The position numbers were made by a program, and so were the translations under genes. Of a DNA stretch of 64,000 nt, positions 47,130-58,276 are shown piece after piece (position 1 is the first letter of the stretch; every line of letters starts with the position of its first letter). The notes beneath the pieces were generated by a model. The model was not told where the DNA came from. It made no database searches and was given only the letters and a program-made list of their open reading frames with translations. This DNA comes from Gnomoniopsis sp. IMI 355080 (Eukaryota > Ascomycota > Sordariomycetes > Diaporthales > Gnomoniaceae): assembly GCA_027946555.1 (NCBI GenBank), contig JAPEVC010000158.1:22843-86842 (forward strand), in the 5' to 3' direction.

Positions 47130-48419
47130 ATGGCGGACGCGACAATAGCCGCCGCTGCTCCTAGCACCGGTGAAAGAGGTCAGGTGATGATTGCTCTAAT
47201 CAGCTCAATGCTTCCTCTTGTCGGAGCAGTATTCGGTCTACGTTTATATACCCGCTTGAGACTTGTGAAGTCCCTTGGCCTGGATGACTGGGTGATTTTC
47301 TTGGCATTGGTGTGTTGGCCCTCGGAATGTCCAGATGTATGTGTGGGTCACATTCACTAATGAAGCACCAATGTCTAGTTGTCCGTATTCGCGACAGGAA
47401 TAGTAATGGGGGTCATGACGACAACTGGGCTCGGGAAGCACGTGCAAACATTATCACCAAAAACCATTGAGAATTATCTCTTCGTCAGTAGAGTCCGAAA
47501 CAGTGTGGAGGTGATATCGGTGCGGACCAGTTCTGACATTCCATTACAGGGCTTTTATTTGTCTATTGTCTTCTACTACGTCAGTCTCGGACTCATTAAA
47601 CTTGGGATTATCTTGCAGTACTATCACTTAGTAGCGTTGAAGGCGAGGAAGTTTATGTTCCTAACAGCAGTCGGAATATCTGCTTGGAGTATTTCCTTGG
47701 TGGTTGTTCAGATTTTCACCTGCGATCCAATTTCGGGCTTTTGGAGGAAAGATATCGACGCATCCTGCATTCCTTCATTGCCATTGTGGTACATCAATGC
47801 TGGCGGAAACATTATCACGGATGTCATTCTCTTTGCTCTACCCATACCAATCGTGTGGAGACTTCAAATGCCTCGTTCCCAACGTTTATCACTCCTTGGT
47901 GTATTCTGTCTTGGATTCTTGTGAGTGTGAATCAATCCGACAATCTCACAAATCTCAGTATGGCTAACAAAGCATTGCGATAGCACTTGCACAATTTCAA
48001 TAGTACGGATCGACTTTCTCAACAATGGTGAGGATTTCACGTTCAACAACACCTCGCCGGCAGGTTGGTCATTGGGCGAGCTATGTGCTGGTATCACTTG
48101 CGCTTGCCTGCCAACCTTGCGCCCTCTACTCTTCCGTGTTGTATCTCCAAAACTCGGCAGCTTCAACTTGAGCAAGAGGAAGACCAGCATGGCCAATATT
48201 CTGCGTGCAACTCCGGTACTCCTCAGATCCAAGACAGGTTCCGTCAGCGCCAGCGTCAGTGAGGCGGCGAATGATGGCAACGCACAACATTTTGGAACAT
48301 CACTCGGCACTGTGGACGAAGAGTCCGGACAGAGCGGCCAGAGAAGCCCGTGTGGTACCTCAGATGATGGCCAGCTTGTGTCGGAGGATCGATCACAAGT
48401 CTTCCGCAATGTTATGTAG
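47130..48419 (+). CDS. Fungal rhodopsin-like (SAT4 family) integral membrane protein
   Basis: A seven-helix membrane protein of 363 residues in the SAT4/PTH11-related group found in large numbers in Pezizomycotina. Exons 47130-47309, 47379-47483, 47550-47920 and 47984-48419 join in phase. Family features include RLYTRLRLVKSLGLDDW after helix 1, VSLGLIKLGIILQYY, the FTCDPISGFW block, YINAGGNIITDVILFALP and LRPLLFRV. There is no CFEM domain before helix 1, so it is not a full PTH11 receptor. The second intron has a GTCAGT donor. The polar C terminus may be cytosolic. Some family members lie in secondary-metabolite loci; function is largely unknown. Confidence 0.9.
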
Positions 48420-49458
48420 GTAATACTGGGAGGTTTCTCCTGATCCTAATCAATTTCACGGTAATAGAGTCGCTATTATACACTCATTGAGTGGAATTCA
48501 TATTTTCCCTTCGAGGCCAAAGAACGTATTCACGTCTATTGAGGTGTATGCGGGCACAACTTGACCGAGGTAATTCTAAACCCTTGCCATCTAAGGCGGG
48601 GGCTGTAGTAAAATGTTTATTCTTTCACACGTAAATCATGTACGAGCTTTTGAAGACGTCTGTATAACGTGCATGAAGTGACAGATAAGCGACTCCAGAA
48701 TGCCGTGCTTGGACTCAAGTATCAAACGTCTTATTACACCTAGATGAATTACTGTTTGTCCTGTCATGAGTGCATTGTGCCCTATGGGGATGCGTTCTGT
48801 GTGTTAAAGGCAATTCTCAGACCTGAGCACAAGATCACTATGTACTAAAACACTCGGGTCGTCTATTGGTCCACCATTCTTCACTTACTGCCCTTTTCTG
48901 GATGCCAGGACGTCTTCGCTATGATCCTTACATTGTTGTGGGAAATGGTATATGTATTTCCATCCATGGAACATTCCAAATCCCGCTTCAGAATCAGATC
49001 ATACAGCAGCCGCAAATCAAACATTCTATTTCTTGACAGCCATATTTATGTTTGGGACGTCGGGGGGATACGGCAAATACATGTAAATTCCACATCTCCA
49101 GCAAACGGTCCAAATGGGCAGGTATTTAAGATTGAGTCAAGGTTTGATGTCTGTAATTTGGATCTCGGCTCGTAACCTACGCAAAGTGTTGCATTCGCAT
49201 TGGGTGACTAAATATGCAGGGGTTACTTGGCAGAATAGACTTCATAACCTGAGACTCTGTCATGATCTCTGCGATGCTCCTACTCACATAGTGACAGTCA
49301 TACTGACTATCATGACTTGGCATTCAAGGTAGTTGCAGGGAATGATTTTGCCCATTTTCCAAGACTCGGGTGGGTCGATTTTGGACCGACTGGATGTTGT
49401 CGTGCAACACGATAACTGCTGCAAGAGCTACATCATGCAAGAAGACTCGTAAAGTCTG
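48420..49458. other. Intergenic region
   Basis: About 1 kb of AT-rich DNA downstream of the rhodopsin-like gene. No coding sequence is supported. Confidence 0.5.
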
Positions 49459-50390
49459 TCAAATCATCGTAGTGCTGTAAGTGAGGTACTTGACATCTAG
49501 TTTCAGATGATTTTCATGGGGCAATGCACTAAAGTTATTTGATTTTGCGTCTCCCAACGGTTCACGTCTGGTATGCGTACCTATCCAGAGGATTCCAAGG
49601 TCGCCCGGCAGGAGCTGCTGCCGAAGAATTTGCCCACCGATCACAAAGAGATCACTTTAGCACTGTATCACATTATAACGGATCCAAATCATTTGGCTGC
49701 TACTTGAACTGATTTTGGACTAATTGGAATAGACGAAACAGGGACGCACTCACAGTCTGGGGAATGTTCATCTGATTTAGACACTCCAGCGGCAACCAGT
49801 ATATCACGGCATTTCCAAAGTCTGAACAGATATGAACCCGGTTGAGGTGGAGGAGAAAGCGTACCATAATATGACGGCAGATTGGCATCGTATTAATCCC
49901 ATATTTGCTATCTAGGTAGACCCTACGAAAGAAACAGATTTTCCTCTATGTCATGCATAGGGCTATTGTCTTGTTTGGAGAATTCAAGTGTCAGCCCCAG
50001 GTCCGTGAGCAGAGCAATGTAGGTGCGCGATAGGGCTATTCGGAGAAAGCAGCCAGGACCGGCCCATGAAAGTGTCCAATGGGAATGTTTCACCAGGAAA
50101 CGCGACTGTGATAGAGTTTGCGCCGCCTCATCATTACTAATGTCAAAGACCAGGTGATGCCACTGGAATACGCTGTAAATGGCTACGAAATTAAGCCTTT
50201 GAATGTGTTTGACCTTGCAAAAAGCTTCGTCAAAAATCTCCGTAGCACTCGCCCTCTGCCAATAGATGCCGTAACGTCTGACGTGACACCATGAAAAAGC
50301 TACCAGGCGAATGTGATCAGGTATCAGGGTAACTACTACCACACTATTAGGAAAAGAGTCCCCATGTGCCACGGTTGCGCGGCGTCGCAC
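49459..50390 (-). other. Possible unassigned gene or gene remnant
   Basis: Three consecutive minus-strand frames (50390-49923, 49930-49700 and 49644-49459) look protein-like. The middle one ends at a strong GTGAGT donor after YWLPLECLNQMNIPQT and starts after a possible acceptor (CATAG). The last contains VIGGQILRQQLLPGDLG. I could not find a splice pattern that joins all three in phase, and no family is recognised. It may be a real gene with an incomplete model or a decayed one. Confidence 0.25.
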
Positions 50391-50856
50391 TACTTCGCCC
50401 TATGCGGCGACTACGACGACGATGGCAATATGCATCGGCTGTACCTAGGTTTGCATATTGCGCGTCTGCGAGGTCATCACGGCTTGGCAATAGCGTCGGT
50501 GTACCAAAAAAAACAAAAAGGAAAAGAAAAAAAACAAAGAAGATCGACGGATTGCAGGCAGGAAACGAACAGGCCGACGCGCAATGCTGATCAGTCCGTC
50601 TCATTTTATACTTCACTGAAACCTTGCAAAAACGTTGAACCAGAATGCATTTGTTCATAGAACTCATAAGGTTCCATCCTCCCATTAGATCTTTGTCAAG
50701 GTCGTATCCGTTGTTTCTTTCCCTTCAAGTAATTTTTTTCCTTTTCCTTCTATTAGTTGGATTATTCAATGGGTGCTTCTCGTCATTCGCTGTGTGGATA
50801 TTTCGGTCGGCCGAGTACAAGTGTGTAAACAGTCTCTTCTATTAATTTAATCAACT
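50391..50856. other. Promoter region of GPCR-like gene
   Basis: These bases contain an ACCTAGGT palindrome at 50443-50450, an A-rich run near 50505-50540 and a pyrimidine-rich leader before ATG 50857. No gene is seen. Confidence 0.5.
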
Positions 50857-52673
50857 ATGGATCTGGCCACTGGCTACTCGGAGCTCGCTCCTGAGAGCGA
50901 TACGATAAGTCCTTTGCCGCGGGTCCTTCGACATGGCCTCACGGCCGTGGTGATCCTATCCTCAATATCACTCCTTTCCTCATTCTTATTATTCACACAT
51001 CTCACATGCAAGCTTGTCCGGTACAGCATGAAAAGAGCGCGAAGAAGGTCCAAATTCAGGCAGGCGGAACGAGGATGGGCCAATCAGCGATGCGTCCCCT
51101 CGGTAGACTTGAACCTTGGGCTGGACCAGCTACAGTATGGCATGTCGCGACGGGAACAACGATCTCCGAGTCCGAGTGAGTTGCACCAGGACAGTCCACC
51201 ACCGAACCAGTTCGTGGTCCTGCTGTACAATCTGCTTCTCGCAGATATGCACCAGGCAATGGCCTTCTTTCTCAACGTGGTGTGGGTGGCTAAGGACGGC
51301 ATCTTTGTTCGCACTTCGGAGTGCTGGATTCAGGGTCTGTTCATCTCCAACGGCGACCTGGCTTCGAGCTGCTTCATCGCCACCATTGCTTTGCACACGT
51401 ACTTGACAGTAGTCCGCTCGTACAGACCGCCTGAATGGGCCCTGAACTCGTGGATTGTGGGTATGTGGGTGTTTATATACGGCATGACCATTGCAGGCAT
51501 CGCTAGCACCAACAATGGCAAAGAGACTGGAGGTTACTATGTGCGGGCCTCAGCCTGGGTACGTGGTCCTCGGGTACGAAGGTGAAGGGAGGATCACACA
51601 AGCTGACAAGTCATATATAGTGCTGGATCAACGAGTCGTATGACAACCTGCGTCTCATCACTCACTACATGTATATCTTCCTTGCGCTCGTCCTCACTCC
51701 ACTCCTTTACGCCGGGATCTTCATGAATCTTCGAGAGCGGTTGAGGGATGAGACGAGGTCGGTGAAGGAGCGAGCTCTTCACCTGACGAACCGTCGACCG
51801 CCTCTACGGCACAAGGTGTCGGTGCTCAGTGCGATGACCACGTCCTCCAACACAAGTCGCGGACCTGCCGAGGCTCGTCTCCAGTTCGATCACCACCCGG
51901 CCTTCCTCGTCTATCCTCTCATTTACGTAGTCTGCACATTGCCTCTGGCCATGGGCCGAGTGGGCACCCTCGCAGGCGCCGACGTGCCGTACTGGTATTT
52001 TTGCATGGCTGGGGCGCTCATCACCAGCAATGGCTGGCTGGACGTCCTGCTCTGGGGCACCACGCGTCATACCATCGTTTTTGGACCGATCGACAACGCC
52101 GACGCGCTGGGCCTGGAGACTTTTAATTTCATGCGGACACCGCCAGAGCGCAGGTACGGGAATATCGTGTGGGTCCAGGGCGCTACGGACAATGACAGCA
52201 GCAGCGGCAGCAGCAGCAGCAGCAGTAGCAGCAGGGGGGGCGGTAGGTCTGGGGCCGCCGCCCGGAGAAGCCGCACGTGGTGGGGCGCTGGACGGGGCCT
52301 GTTGCGCAGATTCTTTGGTGGAGCAGAGGAGACAGCAACAGGGGGGTATATCGATGAGGATAGGCACGGCGGGAGCATGGACCGTCGTCGTCTGGGGCGC
52401 GAGCGGGTTGGATCCGGAATCTTGGGCCGACCGGATTTCGACAGCACATACCAGCCTGGTCATGTGAAGTACGCCACGGACCCGGATAACACCTACCGCT
52501 ATGGGTACAATACACCGTGGTGGAGCAGAGATCCTGGGGCCATTGATCTTGATCGCGGAATCGCCGTGCAAAAGGATACAGTCGTCTCGATCGTCACGGT
52601 GGATAAGAGTGATCTCGAGTCTGGCGCCCGTACACCTGACTCCATAGATATGGTGAAGGACGGGTACATCTAA
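50857..52673 (+). CDS. Seven-helix G-protein-coupled-receptor-like protein
   Basis: A 584-residue plasma-membrane receptor candidate. Exons 50857-51558 and 51621-52673 join in phase 0 (AW to CWINESYDN). Seven hydrophobic helices can be placed: TAVVILSSISLLSSFLLF, then FVVLLYNLLLADMHQAMAFF, LASSCFIATIALHTYLTVV, WIVGMWVFIYGMTIAGIA, YMYIFLALVLTPLLYAGIF, FLVYPLIYVVCTLPLAM and YWYFCMAGALITSNGWL. The LLLADMHQ and HTYLTVVRSYRPPE segments resemble fungal Git3/Gpr1- or cAMP-receptor-like GPCRs. The long cytosolic tail includes a polyserine run from AGC repeats and an Arg/Gly-rich segment. A role in nutrient or carbon sensing is inferred from the family only. Confidence 0.85.
52196..52234 (+). repeat. 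AGC trinucleotide repeat encoding polyserine
   Basis: A nearly perfect AGC run inside the GPCR-like gene encodes a Ser tract in the C-terminal tail. In-frame expansion or contraction would change tail length without breaking the frame. Confidence 0.85.
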
Positions 52674-54691
52674 ACCTTCCTAGTCGAAAGAAACATCATA
52701 ATAATCATCATCATTACGCAGCTGCCCGTGGCCTGGTCGCCTAAATCATGATTCTGTTGGCCCCGGACGAGAGGCCTCACAAGTATGCCTGGCACAAGGC
52801 TTTCGGTTCGGGAACGGTGACGCCCAGGCCACGAGTAAGGCGACAATTGGAAATTCGATGGTCATCCATGGAGAGCAATAGTGTCGGTGAAGGTCAGCCC
52901 TCTGGCCTGTGCTTGCACAAGAGCTGTCTCTTGAAAAGTTCGTTGGTTGGTCTGACGATGCGGTGTCAAGCCTAGCCTGAAGCGCTGTGCCCCCTTGACT
53001 GGACCCCTGCGGTTGTGTTTCTGCGGCTCTTACTGGCTGTCCCCGCGCAGAATACACGCGACCGCCTGAGGCTGCAGGGTCCTCTGACGCATAATAAAAT
53101 CCTTTCACCTACATATCTGATTGCGGGAGGATCTGGCGAGTGGATGCAGATGAGCAAGTCTACCTATAGGCGGCTGGAGACACACACACACGCACACACA
53201 CACAAAAAAAGGACTCCACCCCGAACAAACAACAACAAGAAAAAAAAAAAGATGAAAACCTTAACGAGATCATAGACCGCCGTTCTTGGTCGAGGCCAGG
53301 GCGCACGCTTAGAGCTTTGTCCATGTGTAGACATAATCGCATGTCTCACTCGAGTAGCGAGTAATAAATTAAACTTATATCTTTGACTGCCAATGGAAAG
53401 GCTGCTCTTGAAAGCTGTGAGCACCGCAAGGCTTCACTGTCGGCCGTCGGATAGACGCCACCCCGTTTCGTATGATGCCATGACCCGAGAGATGGACAGA
53501 CAAGGCGGGATGGGGATCATCAGGTCGTTTAAAAAAAGACCGTCGGTGCTGCCCGAGCCACGGCTGCAACAGCCGGTGATGCAGCAGCGCCCATCCCCAT
53601 GCAACATTGATCCCCACTGCCACATGGCCGCGCTGGGCCGCTGAGAATTCCCAGACCCGCGGAACCCAGGGCAAGTGGAGCCTCTGGGACGGTCCTTTCA
53701 ACCAGGGCCTGTCCTGATCTGGCGTCTCGATGTTACTTCACCACCCTGTCTCGACGGTGGAGACCAAGGGTGTGCGAGGATTTCTGCACTTCTGGCAGCC
53801 CGCGGGAACGACCCGGTCGTAAGGACTGACATAGATCTACCGCAGGGAACGTTTCCAGTAGCAGCCGGTTGAAACAGCGCGCGAGTTTGCCAATTATGCT
53901 CCCCCTTTGAAACATTTCATTAATCTCCTCACGGCTCGCGAACCGAGCACTATCGTCGCTCTATCAGGGACCCCTTTCCGGACACTGGAGGATACCCGGT
54001 CCCATGAATTTCCAGCCCTACGAATCGGACAGCCCTAGGACGTTCCCCTGGTCTGCAAATCCACGGAATCCTCTTGTTTTTTTCCCTTATGACATGACGG
54101 GAGTGGACCACTCGATAGTCGGTGATCCCCTGTCAATCATCTTTTGACGCCGCTTGACTCGGCCTTTTTTTGGCTCATACACACCGCCAACTTGGAAAGG
54201 GCTGATCGGTGAGGCCCTGTTCAAATTTTCTTCAACCAGCCTCTCCTTCGACAGAAGTATTTCAGGACGCGTGCCCTCTGACCAAAGGAGTATTCGTATC
54301 TTCTGTTCACTCAACATACCAACCAGCCAGTTTCACATTCATTCCATTTCCGGCCACCATTGTTTTGTCTGCATCGATTCCCAAAAAAACATATTGCCTC
54401 AAAAGACTTTATGACCCAGACCCATAATAATACAAGAAACCTTCCAGAAGGACGCTAGAAGAAAGTCAAAAAATCTTCCCGCATACTCGCCCGTCCATCC
54501 ACGTTCTGCACGACCCACATACATTGCTGCAAGAGAAAAAAGAAAAGAACCTTTTCCCTTCTTCAACAAAGTTCTACCGACCTTCTCACGTGCCGAGCCT
54601 CCCAGTCAGCCGGCCCACTGAGACGCAGCCTACTGCCACCCTGCCACCCTCCTTCTTCTACCACCCAGTCTCGGCAAACCAATTTTTCATC
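52674..54691. other. Long intergenic region
   Basis: About 2 kb with no supportable gene. It has a CA microsatellite (about 53180-53204). Its last 400 bases are very pyrimidine-rich and look like a transcribed 5' leader leading to the short frame at 54692. Confidence 0.5.
53180..53204 (+). repeat. CA microsatellite
   Basis: A CA dinucleotide run with one G interruption, followed by an A-tract. Confidence 0.8.
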
Positions 54692-54757
54692 ATGCCACGT
54701 GGAGCATACGACGTCTCGGCCACCAACCCCAAGCCCAACCCGCCCAAGCCCAAATAA
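54692..54757 (+). CDS. Candidate 21-residue small protein
   Basis: ATG with a good context (CATC before it) opens a 21-codon frame starting MPRGAYDVSATNP and ending in repeated Pro-Lys before TAA. It follows a long CT-rich leader of the kind seen on highly expressed fungal genes. No longer gene begins nearby. It could be a true small protein, the first exon of a gene whose intron I could not place, or chance. Composition (Pro, Lys, Asn) gives no function. Confidence 0.3.
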   Translation: MPRGAYDVSATNPKPNPPKPK

Positions 54758-56663
54758 GACACAAAGGCTTTCCCATACGCGAGGATGGCGCGGCAAACGA
54801 GAATACATGGCAGCATATAGATGCTATGCTCGAGTAATTCGGCGAATGAGTCAAAATGACAACAGTTATGCGGACCAGACGCTCATGTCATGGAGACGGA
54901 TGATTTGACTTGAATACAAGACCCATGCTTTCTGTTTTGGTTTACTGTTTTTGTCTGATTTTTTCTTCTTTGCTGCGGGAGTTTGGGACATAGAGATAAA
55001 AAGAACGTTGGGTTATAGACGGTACACATAGACGGCGCATAGCAACACTTACATAATACCCTGGATGGACTGGAGCGTTTTGGAAGACGGAACAGATATA
55101 GGAAACAGGGCAACCTGCAAAGGAAATTGAAGGATCATTTACATCTCTGTTTTTGTTGTATAATAGGTCGAGACAAACAAGTGCAGTGGCACACTGGTAC
55201 AGGTGTACGCTGTACAAGTCCAGCACCCTTGTGCTTGGGCTTTGAGTTTTCAATTAGCTATAGATATATAACCAGATTTTGCAATATTGGAGACATGAAA
55301 GGTCTTTGATAGGGTTCCATATGTGTCGCTCGCGGGATATGAGATCGTGTCGAATCCATGAATGGGAAAGAGGTAAAAGACTCCCTGCAAAAATTAGGTA
55401 CCCGGGATGTGATTGAGCAAGCACAGTAGAACGTAATCAAGTTTCCGTCGTTGAAACGGCTCTGGGTAACGAAAAGCAGCAAGTGCGCAGTGTTCCAGGT
55501 CTGTTTGAAGATCCGCTGAGAAGGGAAGATCAAAATTAAAACATTGCGACTCCCGAAGTCCTACCTACTTCCTGGGCTTCAGCGTGACCTCTCACAGCCA
55601 CACGGCTGTCAGTCTTGACACGATTCATAATATGCAAAACAGGTGCTCGCATTTTGATGGAGCAGCAAAGAGTATTTAGCTTCTCATATACTTTCAAATG
55701 TGATGCAAGGAAGGCTGAGCTGTCCCGAGTACTGTGATTATCGCACCTACGGGCACGGGTGCACAGCGGATGTGACGGTGGTGTCAATCATGTCTTGTCA
55801 AAGCCATGACTTGAATGGAGATGTAGAATCCTCCTATTAAATAAATTTTTACAACGCCCACGACCCAGTTAGCAGGAGAAATACATATTGAAATGCATGC
55901 AAGGGTAATTGATGGCGGGATGCAACTTATCTATGTCAAGTAGGCATGGACCCGGCCGGAAACGGTTTCGGGAAAATTGGATTTGTCAAAGGACTCGACA
56001 GAGAATGAAACCCAGAAAATCGATATAGAGGGCTCATGCAGTATCGGACATGTCTGATGGGGAGAACATCTCTACAGGAGGGATATAGCGGAAGGGGAAT
56101 TCCACGGAAATGGGAGAATCCAGAGAAATGGGCAACGACTAGATATGCTGGCATTTCTTCAGGAGCTGGGAACACCCCCACAGCAGTCTGAAGCAAAACT
56201 TTCAAGGAGACGCTTGAGGGAAAACCCAGAGACGGTCGCGAAGGGATGGCGAAGGGTCTGTGGTTACAGAGGTAGCCAGGAACTTCAGATGAACATACAA
56301 ATCCGCACTATTTCCTTTTCCAGTGTCGACAAATCTACCTAAATTTCTATGGACATGACTGCTCCTCCGTTAGCTGGGCAGCAAGGCTCTTTCATTGTTA
56401 CCTACGCTTCAGGTCATTACTTCCCATTTCCACGTAACAATATAAAAAATCATGCAGGCCATGCTCTCATCCTTCTCCTACCCCAGCCCGCTCTCATGAT
56501 TTTCAAAGACTGGTGGTGATGAACCTTACGGTAAACATCTCCCAGACACGAGAAAACCGAGATGGCAGTTAATAAAATATCCTTCCCGCGCAGAAAATGC
56601 TCAATATACCGCGCACCCAACATGTTATCCCCAATCAACTAACGACCTGTCCCTCATTTCACT
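54758..56663. other. Intergenic region
   Basis: About 1.9 kb with short, featureless frames on both strands. No gene is supported. Confidence 0.5.
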
Positions 56664-57305
56664 TCATTTGGAATCCCCTTCCCCCAACCTTCTTCCCTCT
56701 TCACAGCCTCCTCCTCCTCCCTCCTCAATCTCTCTCCTCTCCCTCTCCACCCCATCCAACAACCCACGCACCTCCCCTTCCCGTGCAAACAACCACTCCC
56801 GCCGCCTCTCCATCTCCTCCCCAGCCGCAAACCGATTCCAAAACTCCCCCGGCGTCTCCGCCGCATGCGCCTCGTTCTTATCCCACTCCGCCTCGGCGTC
56901 AAACCGCGCCCGCAGCGTCGCGAAATACCCTTCGGTCTCGGTCTTTTCTTTGGTAAGGAGATCAAGTTGGTGGCGTAGTTCGGCTTCGCGCTGGGCGAGA
57001 GCGTGGAGGCGAGTAGTGGTGGTGGAGGTGGTGGATTTGCTGTGGACGGTGCGGACTGAGAAGAGGGAAGAGGAAGAAGAGGTGGGGCGGCTGCTGCTGT
57101 GACTGTGACTGTGATGATGTCCTGATCCGGCGATGAGTTTGGTGAGGAGGTCGCGCTCTGGTTCTGGAGAAGGGGTGCGCCGCGTGGGGGGTTCTTGTGT
57201 TTTTGTTATGGTTGGCGGCTTCAGGTGGCTCTCGTGCTTGACATCTGTTGCTGCAGCACTATGCTCTACGGTCGCGTCATGCTTGAACTTGGTGAGCAAG
57301 TCCAT
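56664..57305 (-). CDS. Hypothetical coiled-coil protein
   Basis: A 213-residue intronless frame. The N-terminal 100 residues are polar and disordered, with a His/Ser run (HHHSHSHSSSRP). A helical coiled-coil region follows (LHALAQREAELRHQLDLLTK and onward) to the end, with a Gly patch near the C terminus. The motif DLLTK occurs three times: at the N terminus (MDLLTKFKH), at about residue 52 (RDLLTKLIAG) and inside the coil (LDLLTKEKTE). No signal peptide or known domain is seen. It is transcribed in the same direction as the large disordered gene that follows. Confidence 0.7.
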   Translation of the reverse strand: MDLLTKFKHDATVEHSAAATDVKHESHLKPPTITKTQEPPTRRTPSPEPERDLLTKLIAGSGHHHSHSHSSSRPTSSSSSLFSVRTVHSKSTTSTTTTRLHALAQREAELRHQLDLLTKEKTETEGYFATLRARFDAEAEWDKNEAHAAETPGEFWNRFAAGEEMERRREWLFAREGEVRGLLDGVERERREIEEGGGGGCEEGRRLGEGDSK

Positions 57306-58276
57306 CGTGTTGTTTGCCTCCCCCTGGCCCTACACTTTGCCCCTTTCCCTGCTTCAAGGCCGCTTGACCGAAGAGTATAAGATGCTGTCGTTCTGTGTTG
57401 TAAATATAGTATTGTAGATATATATCATATGCCTATTGAATTTCTCGCAAGACACGGAAGAAAAAAGCAGCAACACCAAAGTTCAAAGACACGCGGCGTG
57501 AGCGTAAGTGCGCAACGCATACACGATGCTTCCATTAAAGTCTACTAGTGACGTGCTGTCCTTCCTTGGATTTCTGCTGGCTTCTCAAAAATCATATCGG
57601 GCGCCAAATATGGTCCACTCACAGATCCCCTCCCTCCGGACCCACTTTCGTACAGCTTCTAGACATTGGCTGACTTTGAGTGGTTGTTTGGGCTGAAGCT
57701 TTTCGTCCAAGCTGCAGGTACATTTCGAATTGACCTATGAAATCTGCCATCTCAGCAAGGGGGAAAATAAAAACCAGTATATTGACATTTCGCGGCATTG
57801 TACGAGGTGCGACATAATTGGCAAGGCCCCCCGGATGGTGGTGGTGGTGGTGGTAGGGGTATTTGATTTGCTCAGCCATTGACGGACTGATTGACATTAT
57901 GTACTGGCACATGAGATGGCCAGCAGCATGATTTATATGAGCAGAAGAGACGATATGACAGAAACATCAAGTTCTGATTGACATACAGTATCTGAACGAC
58001 CATGCGCTTTATGCTATTTACTTTCGCCACAACACCTATGCGGTGTGTAGAGTTTATGTGCAGTACCTCTCCGATACCTGTCTCTCTTCTCTCGCTCTAA
58101 AAGGCAAACAAGCCGAACCACATAGAAGATGGTATCCTTAACAACCAAAACGCTCAAAAAGTGAGACAAACCAAAGCCAAATTGCCGCAAACATGCCACT
58201 GTAAAGAAACCCGTCTAGCACGGCAAATAATCAGGACAGGCAGATATCATTTCCATCCACAACCATACGCATCCAC
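57306..58276. other. Intergenic region
   Basis: About 1 kb between two minus-strand genes. It contains a GGT/GTG repeat at about 57835-57855. No gene is supported. Confidence 0.5.
57835..57855 (+). repeat. GTG trinucleotide repeat
   Basis: A run of about seven GTG units in intergenic DNA. The opposite strand would encode His, but no gene is supported there. Confidence 0.7.

Noticed and set aside
51804..52571. 255-codon minus-strand frame
   Set aside because: It is antisense to the GPCR-like gene and dominated by the complement of its repeats (Ala and Pro runs).
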